Of a DNA stretch of 64,000 nt, positions 56,747-64,000 are shown piece after piece. The position numbers and the translations under genes are program-made. The stretch covers positions 327,156 to 391,155 of the forward strand of contig JAPZTL010000008.1 in assembly GCA_027532825.1 (NCBI GenBank), read 5' to 3'. Positions within the stretch are counted from its first letter, which is position 1. The number at the start of each line of letters is the position of its first letter. The notes under the pieces were generated by a model. The model did not search any database. It saw only the letters and a list, made by a program, of their open reading frames with translations, and was not told where the DNA came from. This stretch comes from Silanimonas sp021297925. Its GTDB lineage: Bacteria > Pseudomonadota > Gammaproteobacteria > Xanthomonadales > Xanthomonadaceae.

Positions 56747-57610
56747 TTACCGAGAATGAAGCTTCAAACTAGTTCGCAAAGCCGCATCAAGCCATCGATC
56801 GGGAAGCATCGACGGAAGCAACCAATTGACGAGTCGGCCTCGCACCAAAGGTTCCCGAATGGCCGCCTTTTTCGCTTCGAAGATATCGAGAATGCGCTCT
56901 CCAGCTTCCTGCTCGGTAAAGGCGCTTCGTTGAATACGAGAGGCCATGCCTTGAAACAGGGCGAGGGATTCCGCATAGATGCCGCCAGCATCGCCGTCAG
57001 CGGATGCAAGCGGCTCGTTGGACCAAATGGACCAGCGAACAGCTCCAGGCCCAACGATCGTGACTCCAATTCCGAAAGGCATAAGCTCCCGGCGAAGTGC
57101 ATGTGAGAAGCCCTCAACGGCATGCTTGCTCGCGTTGTAGCCCGCGATGAACGGAGTGGCGACTCTGCCACCCACGGAACTAATGTTGATGATCCGACCG
57201 GGTGGTTCGGATGCGGTGCCTCTTAACCCAGCATCAGCGCCAAGCATCGGCAACAGCGCTTGGGTTACCGCAATCAAACCCAGTACGTTGACATCGAACT
57301 GGTCTTTCATTTCATCCATGGGTTGAGTGAGCACCGGCCCGCTCCGCAGGATCCCCGCGTTGTTGATCAGCCCGGCGAGACGGCCGGCGATTCCCATTCG
57401 AGAAAGCGTCTCAGGTAGCTGGGCCACGGCGTCGAGATCGCGGACGTCCAAGCGCAAGGGCACCAGATTTGGTCCGGCGTGTTGCTGTGCACGTTTCGCG
57501 TCTAACGTGCTTCGCACCGTTCCGACAACCCGGTAGCCGCGTCGACAAAACGCCTGGGCCATGCCTTGCCCGAGTCCCGACGACACGCCTGTGATGAGCA
57601 CTGTCTTCAT
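56747..57610 (-). CDS. SDR-family oxidoreductase
   Basis: A 287-residue short-chain dehydrogenase. Cofactor motif TGVSSGLGQGM, NAG block LINNAGIL, catalytic Ser in NISSVGGRV and the Tyr-x3-Lys as YNASKHAVEG. The start is ATG 57610, which overlaps the upstream stop (ATGA); the frame up to 57655 is shadow. Third gene of a leftward operon starting at 59117. Confidence 0.9.
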   Translation of the reverse strand: MKTVLITGVSSGLGQGMAQAFCRRGYRVVGTVRSTLDAKRAQQHAGPNLVPLRLDVRDLDAVAQLPETLSRMGIAGRLAGLINNAGILRSGPVLTQPMDEMKDQFDVNVLGLIAVTQALLPMLGADAGLRGTASEPPGRIINISSVGGRVATPFIAGYNASKHAVEGFSHALRRELMPFGIGVTIVGPGAVRWSIWSNEPLASADGDAGGIYAESLALFQGMASRIQRSAFTEQEAGERILDIFEAKKAAIREPLVRGRLVNWLLPSMLPDRWLDAALRTSLKLHSR

Positions 57611-58476
57611 GCCTTGACCCCGGTTCGGCGTAGCAGGGTCATCGACTGCTCCCAAACACGATCTGAAAGAGCGCGGTCATAGGTGCAGGGCGCTGAGGGG
57701 ACCGATCGACGCTTGATGAAAAGCTGCCCGGATTCGGAAGTCACCGCATCGCTGGTTGCGAGCCAGACGGCCGTGTCTGCACCTTCGGCGGGCGAGAGAA
57801 GGAAAGGACCCGCGAGCCAAGTCATCAGCCGCACCGTTGCGCTGAGGTTGTTCGCCAATCCTGTTCGAACGATGCCGGGATGGCAGGTGTTCACCGTGAT
57901 CGCGGCGTTTTCGAAGCGTCGCGCCAGCCGGTAGGTGGTGATGACATTGAGGTTCTTGCTGCGCATGTAGGCCTTGATGCCGCTGTACCCCCGCTTCATC
58001 TCGAGGTCGTCGGGATCCGGCGGCTGCCGTGCGAGCAGGCGCGGGTCGGCCGAGAGATTGACGACGCGCCCCCTTCCAGACGATCGAAGCAGATGCTCGA
58101 GCGCCAAGGTCGTGGCTAATGTCCCGAGGTGATTCAACGCCAAGGTGTACTCGATGCCATCGACGCTCATGCGGCGCTCTTCGAAAACGCCGGCTGCACA
58201 GTTGACCAGCACATCGATGGCTTTGTGCTTTGCACCGAGCCGGTCAGCCAATAGCGCGATGTCCGCTTGCGACGACAAATCGGCCCGAAGGAACGTCACC
58301 TCGGTGGCGTGCTTCCTGCTCAATGATTCGGCAGCCGACTGTCCCTCATCGACTGATCGTCCGACGATAACGACGCGATGCCCGGCGCGTGCCAAGCTCT
58401 CCGCCACCGCGGCGCCGATCCCTGCCGTACCACCGGTAACGACGCTGCATGGCAGATTTGATGTCCGGTGTATCAC
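57607..58476 (-). CDS. SDR-family oxidoreductase (retinol-dehydrogenase-like)
   Basis: A 289-residue SDR. Cofactor motif TGGTAGIGAAV (about 13-23), NAG-type VNCAAGVFEE, and the catalytic region GYSGIKAYMRSKNLNV with Tyr-x3-Lys, the pattern of retinol-dehydrogenase-like SDRs. The GTG at 58476 is chosen because it overlaps the previous stop (GTGA); the longer frame to 58653 is antisense shadow. It overlaps the next SDR by 4 bases. Confidence 0.86.
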   Translation of the reverse strand: MIHRTSNLPCSVVTGGTAGIGAAVAESLARAGHRVVIVGRSVDEGQSAAESLSRKHATEVTFLRADLSSQADIALLADRLGAKHKAIDVLVNCAAGVFEERRMSVDGIEYTLALNHLGTLATTLALEHLLRSSGRGRVVNLSADPRLLARQPPDPDDLEMKRGYSGIKAYMRSKNLNVITTYRLARRFENAAITVNTCHPGIVRTGLANNLSATVRLMTWLAGPFLLSPAEGADTAVWLATSDAVTSESGQLFIKRRSVPSAPCTYDRALSDRVWEQSMTLLRRTGVKA

Positions 58477-59117
58477 TTGCTTGTAACCTCTCCGCTCATT
58501 AGGCGTTCCGTGTTCCGAAGGCAGACATCCATGTATCCCTTCCAGAGAAAGCGGGCGATGCCCGAGAGGGGCAAGGCGGCCCATCGGTTCTTCGCAGTAA
58601 AGGTGTATGTCCACGTCACCTTCGTCCCTCCTGGGACAGATACGAACGCCCACTCACCTTGTGCTTCGTCGGCAAGCCTGCGAACGATGGGATTGCCGAA
58701 GTCCCAGACGCGATAAGCAAATGAATTCGGACGCGCGAAATGGGTCACCTGCTCCCGAACGGTAGTCCCGTCGGCCAAATGAATAATGCGAGCCGACCCC
58801 GGCTCGTCCCATGGACCGGTGTTGCCCGATGTTCGGAGAGCCGCCGGCAGCGGTCCGTAGCCCGTGAGTACTTTTGGAAGCACGTCTTCCGCGACGATGA
58901 ACGCGAAGACCTGCTCGGGGGTCCCGGGGATCACGGCTTCTCGCGTGACTGCAACGGTAGGTTTCGACAAGGCAGGGTTCTCTCGGGGTTCTGGGGAGCG
59001 GCCTATCGAGGCACATCCCGACATCAGCGCAACGACAGCGGCGAGACTGGCCAACATCCAACGTCTTGAAGGCGCCTTTTGATTGAAGCGAAGGGTGTGG
59101 AGGTGCATATCGGCCAT
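58473..59117 (-). CDS. SRPBCC-family lipoprotein
   Basis: A 214-residue protein with a lipoprotein signal (WMLASLAAVVALMSGC, lipidated Cys near residue 35) and a START/SRPBCC-type domain (VTREAVIPGTPEQVFAFIVA at about 58-77, then TKVTWTYTFTAKNRW). SRPBCC domains bind hydrophobic ligands, so it may deliver substrate to the two SDR enzymes of the same operon. An in-frame ATG at 59108 is an alternative start. It is divergent from a TetR gene. Confidence 0.8.
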   Translation of the reverse strand: MADMHLHTLRFNQKAPSRRWMLASLAAVVALMSGCASIGRSPEPRENPALSKPTVAVTREAVIPGTPEQVFAFIVAEDVLPKVLTGYGPLPAALRTSGNTGPWDEPGSARIIHLADGTTVREQVTHFARPNSFAYRVWDFGNPIVRRLADEAQGEWAFVSVPGGTKVTWTYTFTAKNRWAALPLSGIARFLWKGYMDVCLRNTERLMSGEVTSK

Positions 59118-59140
59118 CAGTGCAGCGATGGCGTTAGACT

Positions 59141-59156
59141 ATGAGGGATCCTTCAT
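59141..59156. promoter_or_regulatory. Candidate TetR operator
   Basis: ATGAGGGATCCTTCAT is a 16-base near-palindrome centred on GGATCC, lying in the 57-base gap between the divergent SRPBCC operon and the TetR gene. A palindrome in such a position is typical for a TetR repressor binding site. Confidence 0.5.
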
Positions 59157-59174
59157 GTTGAGAATTCGCATTCC

Positions 59175-59810
59175 ATGCGCTCCTCACCCAAGCCACTTTT
59201 CCCGAGAAAAAACCCGGTTCAGGCGCGATCGATTCATACAGTCGAGGCGATTCACGCGGCCTGTATTCAGGTTTTGAGCGATGGCGGAATGGAGCGACTC
59301 ACCACCACACGCGTGGCGGAGCGTGCTGGGGTGTCAGTGGGGTCGCTCTACCAGTACTACCCGAACAAGCAGTCACTGCTTGCGGCAGTCCTCGAGGAAT
59401 ACCTGGGACGCATCCTTCATGCGGTTGAAGGCGCTTGTCGTGATGCGAAGGGCCTTACCGCTGCAGCCATGGCCGAATCACTGGTGCGCGCGTTCATCAA
59501 GGCGAAGTTCGCAAATCCAGACGCTTCGCGGGCCTTGCATGCCGTGGCGTCGGAAGTCCAAGGGGAGGCCATCGTCGCTCGGTTGACCCATCGCTCGCAG
59601 GTGGCACTCTGCGACATGTTGGCAACGGCTTCAGATAGGGAATTCTCAAATTTGGCCGCGGTCAGCTTTGTTCTTTCGACCACGACATCCGGCCCGGTTC
59701 AGGCGCTGTTGATGACAAAGGCCGCCAAAGACGCCGTCGATCAAGTGGAGAGCCATCTTGCTCTGATGCTTGCCTCGTACCTCAATACCGTTGGTGCAGC
59801 GAAAGCATGA
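59175..59810 (+). CDS. TetR-family transcriptional regulator
   Basis: A 211-residue repressor. The helix-turn-helix is TTTRVAERAGVSVGSLYQYY (about 38-57). The C-terminal ligand domain begins ADAGLTA-like after residue 75 and is rich in Ala. It is divergent from the SRPBCC-SDR-SDR operon and probably represses it until a ligand binds. Confidence 0.92.
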   Translation: MRSSPKPLFPRKNPVQARSIHTVEAIHAACIQVLSDGGMERLTTTRVAERAGVSVGSLYQYYPNKQSLLAAVLEEYLGRILHAVEGACRDAKGLTAAAMAESLVRAFIKAKFANPDASRALHAVASEVQGEAIVARLTHRSQVALCDMLATASDREFSNLAAVSFVLSTTTSGPVQALLMTKAAKDAVDQVESHLALMLASYLNTVGAAKA

Positions 59811-59916
59811 AGAGTCCCCGCTAGAGCGAATTTGATGTACTCACTTGCTGACGCTCCCTCGCGCTGAGTAGCCCTCTAAAATTGAGCTGCGAGAGAGTCG
59901 TGGGCGAAATATGAAT

Positions 59917-59934
59917 GTCCGCTTCTGGCCGAAC
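59917..59934. repeat. Short repeat sharing GTCCGCTTCTGGCCGAAC
   Basis: An 18-base exact match to 32322-32339. It lies between the TetR gene and the integrase-like gene. Confidence 0.5.
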
Positions 59935-59971
59935 AGCGCCCGCTTGGCAGGCGCGTTCGGGTGACGTCGTT

Positions 59972-60493
59972 TTACACCTCGGTTTGCTCTGCCATCTCCA
60001 GCGCGTCATCGACCTCGATCCCCAGGTAACGCACTGTGCTCTCCAGCTTCGTGTGACCGAGCAAGAGCTGTACGGCACGGAGGTTCTTCGTCCTGCGATA
60101 GATCAGCGACGCCTTCGTTCGACGCATCGTGTGGGTGCCGTACGCCGAGTCGTCCAAGCCGATGCCGCATACCCACTTGTGAACGATCCGAGCGTATTGC
60201 CGGGTCGAGAGATGAGCGGAGTCATGCAAGCGGCTGGGAAACAGCGTGTCTTCTGGCCTGAGCTTGGCCTGATCGATCCAAGCGAGCAGTGCCTTCCGCG
60301 TTAGCTCGGTGACCTCGAACTGAATGGGTCGCTTGGTCTTTTGCTGCATGACGATCGCCCGACTAGAAATCTGGCTGCCGTGCGAGATGTCGCAGACCTT
60401 CAGCTTCACGAGGCCACATGCTCGGAGTTTCGAGTCAATCGCGAGGTTGAACAGTGCGAGGTCTCGCACCTCATGGCCAAGTTGGAGCCGCAC
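59972..60493 (-). CDS. Tyrosine-type integrase, apparent N-terminus missing
   Basis: A 173-residue catalytic domain. The Arg box is ALFNLAIDSKLRACGLVKLK, the HxxR box THTMRRTKASLIY and the Tyr region LLGHTKLESTVRYLG. It resembles small single-domain integrases. The reading frame continues upstream to a TAG at 60557-60559 with related sequence (LTGQKAPPRLCDIWAIR) but no ATG, GTG or TTG before the GTG at 60493, so it is either truncated or uses a rare start. It is not near the main recombinase module and could mark a separate insertion. Confidence 0.65.
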   Translation of the reverse strand: MRLQLGHEVRDLALFNLAIDSKLRACGLVKLKVCDISHGSQISSRAIVMQQKTKRPIQFEVTELTRKALLAWIDQAKLRPEDTLFPSRLHDSAHLSTRQYARIVHKWVCGIGLDDSAYGTHTMRRTKASLIYRRTKNLRAVQLLLGHTKLESTVRYLGIEVDDALEMAEQTEV

Positions 60494-60782
60494 TCGGATT
60501 GCCCAGATATCACACAGCCGAGGCGGCGCTTTCTGCCCGGTGAGCTTTCCTTTGTTCTACGGGCCGCTTTGCTTTTGGTTTGGGACGTTCATGGGGATCC
60601 CCATTGATCTAGGGATACCCAGCTTGCGCCTAAGTCCAGCGAACCGCGCAAAGTGGGGAAATGGCAGGCCTTTGTTCGACCCTTTCAGCGACGTTCATAA
60701 GCTCAAGCTCGCGCCGCGAAGCGGTCGTACGCATCTTTGTCGGGCGCAGCAGCCATACAAGTCGGCTGTCGGAAACACCGAT

Positions 60783-61676
60783 TCAAGCCAGCTTCTCCCT
60801 CACGAACTCGACGAACGCCCTCACTCGCCGTGGCACATGTTCGCGCGATGCATACAGCACCGACACCGCGCTGTCGAAGTTGGTCGCCGTAGCTTCGTGA
60901 TTTGGGAAGAGGTCGACCAGCCGGCCTGCCGCGATATCTGCGTCGATGAGCCAGTCCGCCAGCAACGCCGGGCCAAGCCCGTCGAGTGCGGCACGGTGCA
61001 GGGCCAGTGCAGTCGACATCACTAGCCAGCCTTGCACGGCCACGACTTCAGTGCGGCCGTCGCTGTCTCGGAAAGTCCAATGCGTCCGGTAGCCTGGCAG
61101 CGGAAAACGCAGGCACTCGCACTCGGCGAGGTCCGCAGGCTTGCTCGGCCGCCCGTTCTTGCGCAGGTAAGCAGGGCTGGCACAGACGCGGAACCGAACC
61201 GGCCGCAATTTCATGCCGACGAGCGAGGAATCGACTGCAGGCCCAAGCCGAAGCGCGACATCGATGCGCTGCGCTACGAGGTCGAGCATCGAGTCGCTCA
61301 GAAGGAGGTCGACCTTCAACGTTGGGTGTGCGGCATGCAGCGCGGGCAGCAAAGGAACCAGCGCCATCTGGCCGTAGGCGACCGACGCAGTGACCCGCAG
61401 CGTGCCTGCGACGTTTCCCGTCTGAGCGAGCAGTTCCTCTCCTGCACGTTCGAGTTCTTCCAACGCAGGACGCACGCGTTCCAAGTAGGCCGCTCCGGCC
61501 TCGGTCAGCGCGACCTTGCGTGTCGTGCGTTGAAGCAGCCTCGAGCCCAGCGTGGCTTCGAGGCCAGCCACCGCGCGAGTCACTGCTGATGGCGTCAAGT
61601 CGAGTTGCCGCGCGGCACCAGCAAAGCTCCCCTGCTGAACGACCTCGATAAAGACCTTTAGTTGCTGGATGTCCAT
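60783..61676 (-). CDS. LysR-family transcriptional regulator
   Basis: A 297-residue regulator (ATG 61676). Helix-turn-helix GSFAGAARQLDLTPSAVTRAV (residues about 16-36); substrate-binding domain 90-290 (GTLRVTASVAYGQMALVP). It is divergent from the SDR gene at 61791, about 115 bases away, and is the probable controller of that gene. Confidence 0.9.
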   Translation of the reverse strand: MDIQQLKVFIEVVQQGSFAGAARQLDLTPSAVTRAVAGLEATLGSRLLQRTTRKVALTEAGAAYLERVRPALEELERAGEELLAQTGNVAGTLRVTASVAYGQMALVPLLPALHAAHPTLKVDLLLSDSMLDLVAQRIDVALRLGPAVDSSLVGMKLRPVRFRVCASPAYLRKNGRPSKPADLAECECLRFPLPGYRTHWTFRDSDGRTEVVAVQGWLVMSTALALHRAALDGLGPALLADWLIDADIAAGRLVDLFPNHEATATNFDSAVSVLYASREHVPRRVRAFVEFVREKLA

Positions 61677-61790
61677 GGCCAATTGTTGCAGATGGTGCAA
61701 CGGATCATAGCGCGACAGCTGGTTTTCACGACGGTCATTGCAGCAAATGATTCGATCACCCCAACCCGACCACACCAGGAGTTTTCGATC

Positions 61791-62510
61791 ATGAATCTGC
61801 AATCGCAAGTCGCCCTTGTCACCGGTGCAAACCGCGGCATCGGCCGTGCCCTCGTCCAAGCGCTGTTGAACGCTGGCGTCAAGAGGATCTATGCCACGGC
61901 TCGCAGCAGCGACAAGCTGTCGCAACTACCGAGCGACACTCGCATCATCCCAGTGCAAGTGGAGGTGTCCGACGCCAACTCGGTCGCTGCGTTGGCAACT
62001 GCTGCACCCGACGTCACGCTGCTCATCAACAACGCAGGCGTCCTGGACTTCGGTCCTGTGCTGGACGCGCCGCTGGTTGCCTTCGAGCGCAACTTCGCCA
62101 CCAACTTCTACGGCGTGCTGCACATGTCGCGCGCCTTCGCTCCGGTGATTGAGCGAAACAGTGGTGGGGCCATCGTCAACGTGCTGACCCTGGTGGCCTT
62201 GGCCAGCATGCCGGGCTTGGGTGTCTACAACGCATCCAAGGCCGCAGCCTGGTCGCTGACACAGTCCCTGCGCGCCAATCTGGCGAGCCGAAACATCGAG
62301 GTCTATGGCGTGTTTCCCGGTGCGGTCGACACGGACATGTTGGCCGGTGTCGAAATGCCAAAGACCAGCCCGGCGGAGATCGCAGACGCCGTTGTGCGCG
62401 GGCTGATTGATTCGACCGAGGACATCTTTCCAGACGCAATGTCGTCTGGACTTTATGCGGCCTGGAAGGCAGACCACAAGGCCGTGGAGAAGCAATTCGG
62501 GAGCATGTGA
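61791..62510 (+). CDS. SDR-family oxidoreductase
   Basis: A 239-residue SDR. Cofactor motif TGANRGIGRAL (residues about 11-21), NAG block LLINNAGVL, and Tyr-x3-Lys in GVYNASKAAAW. The usual catalytic Ser position reads as Thr (VNVLTLVALA), which may alter activity. The start at 61791 has AGGAG upstream. The next gene, a Rossmann dehydrogenase, starts 74 bases downstream. Confidence 0.88.
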   Translation: MNLQSQVALVTGANRGIGRALVQALLNAGVKRIYATARSSDKLSQLPSDTRIIPVQVEVSDANSVAALATAAPDVTLLINNAGVLDFGPVLDAPLVAFERNFATNFYGVLHMSRAFAPVIERNSGGAIVNVLTLVALASMPGLGVYNASKAAAWSLTQSLRANLASRNIEVYGVFPGAVDTDMLAGVEMPKTSPAEIADAVVRGLIDSTEDIFPDAMSSGLYAAWKADHKAVEKQFGSM

Positions 62511-62584
62511 GCGCGATATCGCGCCTGGTTTTCCAGGCGCGACAGAAAAGCTTGTCCGCACATCAACCTTGAAGGAGAAACGAA

Positions 62585-63448
62585 ATGAGTTCAATTGCAG
62601 TCCTCGGGCTCGGCGCCATGGGCACACGCATGGCTGCCCGCCTCATCGCCGCCGGACATGCCGTCACGGTCTGGAACCGCTCGCCGCAAGCGTCCGAGCC
62701 GCTCCGTGCGCTTGGCGCGACGATCGCGAGCACGCCGCGCATTGCTGTTCAAGGTGCCGATATCGTGATCGCCATGCTCTTCGACGATGCGGCCTCGCGC
62801 ACCGTCTGGCTGGACGAAAAGACAGGAGCTCTCGGTGGGCTGTCAGCAAGCACTCTGGCCGTGGAGTCGAGCACACTGACGCCTGCCTGGCTTCAAGAAC
62901 TGGGCGCTGCCGTGACCGCGCGCGGCGCCGCGTTCATCGACGCGCCCGTGGCCGGCTCCAGGCCGCAGGCCGAAGCCGGGCAACTCATCTTCATGGCCGG
63001 GGGTGAGGCGGCCGCCATCGAAAGGGCCCGGCCCGTTTTGTTGCAGCTGGGTGGTGCCTTGCATCATGTGGGCCCGCTTGGCAGTGGCGCGTGGCTCAAG
63101 CTGGCGGTTAACTCGCTGTTCGCCACTCAGGTCGCCGTGATGGCCGAGCAATTGGCATTGCTGCGCGCCGCTGGGGTGGATCCCGAACGCGCGCTCGCCG
63201 CACTGAAGGCAATGCCCGTCACCAGCGCAGCCGCCGGTGGTGCCGCAACGCTGATGCTGGCGCGAAATTTCGCACCGCAATTTCCAGTCGACTTGATTGT
63301 CAAAGATCTGGGGTACGCCGTGTGCTCGGCCGAGCGTGTGGGGGCAAGCTCGCCTCTCACCGCTGCGGTGGCTGAGCGCTACAAGGCGGCCAGCGCTTCA
63401 GGTTTTGGTGCGGAGAACCTGGTGGCAGTTTCAAAGCTGCACGACTAG
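62585..63448 (+). CDS. NAD(P)-dependent 3-hydroxyisobutyrate-dehydrogenase-like oxidoreductase
   Basis: A 287-residue enzyme of the beta-hydroxyacid dehydrogenase family. Cofactor motif GLGAMGTRMA at residues 7-16, the substrate-binding region FIDAPVAGSRPQAEAG and the catalytic Lys in AWLKLAVNSL (about residue 171). It oxidises or reduces small hydroxy acids or imines. A GGAGAAA ribosome binding site precedes the ATG. Confidence 0.88.
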   Translation: MSSIAVLGLGAMGTRMAARLIAAGHAVTVWNRSPQASEPLRALGATIASTPRIAVQGADIVIAMLFDDAASRTVWLDEKTGALGGLSASTLAVESSTLTPAWLQELGAAVTARGAAFIDAPVAGSRPQAEAGQLIFMAGGEAAAIERARPVLLQLGGALHHVGPLGSGAWLKLAVNSLFATQVAVMAEQLALLRAAGVDPERALAALKAMPVTSAAAGGAATLMLARNFAPQFPVDLIVKDLGYAVCSAERVGASSPLTAAVAERYKAASASGFGAENLVAVSKLHD

Positions 63449-63550
63449 GCCAGGCCGTCGGCACCTCAACCTTTGCTCAACCCTCGACACGACGTTCGCC
63501 GGTAGGCGAGCTACCCAGCCAGTTTGGCTCACAACATTGAAAGCCTGACC

Positions 63551-63883
63551 ATGCAAATCCGACATCTGGCAATGACGATCGTTGCCATATCACTCATGCC
63601 GACACTGGCCCACGCTCAGGCAGGAAACGTGCCGACCACCCCCGCCGTCAGCTACACGGTCTTCGACGAACGCCCCGCCGCCAACTGGGCGGAGCCCAAC
63701 GCCCCAGTTGGCAGTGTGGCCTACAACCAGTGGCTTGGACACATGTTCAATGGCGTCCTGTTCAACACCAGGGACCCGGCCGAACAGCGCCGAATTGCCG
63801 AGCGCATCGTCGATATCCAATACATCCAACACAACCGCCTGGTCGAACACGGGCGGGCGGTGTCAACGCCGATCGAAATCTGA
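63551..63883 (+). pseudogene. SnoaL-like exported protein gene truncated by an IS end
   Basis: The frame begins at ATG 63551 with a signal peptide (LAMTIVAISLMPTLAHAQA) and a SnoaL/NTF2-like start (IVDIQYIQHNRLVEHGRA, like the YIQHNP motif of such proteins). The IS21-type end begins at 63861 and supplies only a few alien codons (VSTPIEI) and a stop, so most of the expected domain is missing. The remnant is probably non-functional. Confidence 0.65.
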
Positions 63884-63888
63884 CCCAC
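63867..63888. repeat. IS21 terminal repeat 1
   Basis: Matches 63902-63923 at 20 of 22 positions; probable transposase binding site. Confidence 0.6.
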
Positions 63889-63901
63889 TTTGCTTGGTTG
63901 T

Positions 63902-63923
63902 CGCCGATTGAAAACTGACCCAC
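63902..63923. repeat. IS21 terminal repeat 2
   Basis: Partner of the repeat at 63867-63888. Confidence 0.6.
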
Positions 63924-63932
63924 CCCGGATGT

Positions 63933-64000
63933 TCAGTTGGTTCCCCGCGCCTTGATCGACCCGGCGCGGCGCTTGTCCTTCAATCGATAGCTCTCGCCCG
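63933..64000 (-). CDS. IstB-like ATP-binding protein, C-terminal fragment at window edge
   Basis: The last 21 residues before the stop at 63933 read GESYRLKDKRRAGSIKARG, the typical basic C-terminus of IstB, the AAA+ helper of IS21 transposition. The remainder is outside the window. Confidence 0.6.
   Translation of the reverse strand, partial: GESYRLKDKRRAGSIKARGTN

Larger units (their letters stand above)
63861..64000 (-). mobile_element. IS21-family element, one end only
   Basis: Two related 22-base repeats (63867-63888 and 63902-63923, CGCCGAT[CT]GAAA[TA]CTGACCCAC, 20 of 22 identical) lie 35 bases apart just inside the end, as in the multiple terminal repeats of IS21 elements. The end starts TGTCAACGCC at 63861 and the 3' end of an istB-type gene follows on the minus strand. 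The rest lies beyond the window. Confidence 0.75.

Overview
The window looks like a high-GC gammaproteobacterial chromosome of the Xanthomonadales/Lysobacteraceae type. This is inferred from the GC-rich core genes, the split class II ribonucleotide reductase, and the style of the insertion sequences and extragenic repeats. No rRNA or tRNA gene was seen that could settle the taxonomy.

Bases 1-9815 are ordinary chromosome: an M17 aminopeptidase (cut by the window edge), a NatA/NatB-like ABC exporter pair, a HAD hydrolase, a Deg-family periplasmic serine protease, and a B12-dependent (class II) ribonucleotide reductase. The reductase is split into nrdJa and nrdJb, with a lysine/alanine-rich histone-H1-like gene between them. 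A TTGACA-17-TACCGT promoter followed by two palindromes about three helical turns apart precedes nrdJa and looks like an NrdR-controlled promoter. nrdJb contains an in-frame A9 run at which a slip would remove its cysteine tail.

At 9816 an IS1595-family element sits inside the T-tract of the nrdJb terminator, flanked by an 8-T target duplication. Directly beyond it the composition drops and a genomic island begins with three overlapping tyrosine recombinases and a small fourth gene (10967-16581), the organisation of a GInt-type island (ginABCD). Its cargo reads as a defence island: an SseB-like pair, an XRE regulator, a type I restriction-modification operon with three extra genes (hsdM, hsdS, a 2-TM protein, an unknown 254-aa protein, a GIY-YIG nuclease, hsdR), a 1798-aa protein combining an N-terminal nuclease-like domain, a STAND-like P-loop ATPase and a very long helical C-terminus (Avs-like), and a 1063-aa protein with a second nuclease-like N-terminus. 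The right end of the island cannot be seen.

From about 36 kb to the end the region is a mosaic of small metabolic and stress modules, mostly a regulator divergent from one to three enzymes. They include a five-gene leftward operon (unknown protein, SDR, VTT/DedA membrane protein, exported protein, AraC), AraC/GNAT, LysR/DoxX-GST-GST, AraC/AhpD-GATase-thioredoxin, LysR/AhpD-haloalkane-dehalogenase-like hydrolase, TetR/SRPBCC-SDR-SDR and LysR/SDR-dehydrogenase. There is also a large secreted protein overlapping a chlorite-dismutase-like gene, and a diguanylate cyclase. Short related extragenic repeats (32.3, 40.9, 45.7, 56.6, 59.9 kb), an integrase lacking a normal start and an IS21-family end at 63861 (truncating a SnoaL-like gene) suggest repeated acquisition and rearrangement. 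No CRISPR array, tRNA or rRNA was found.
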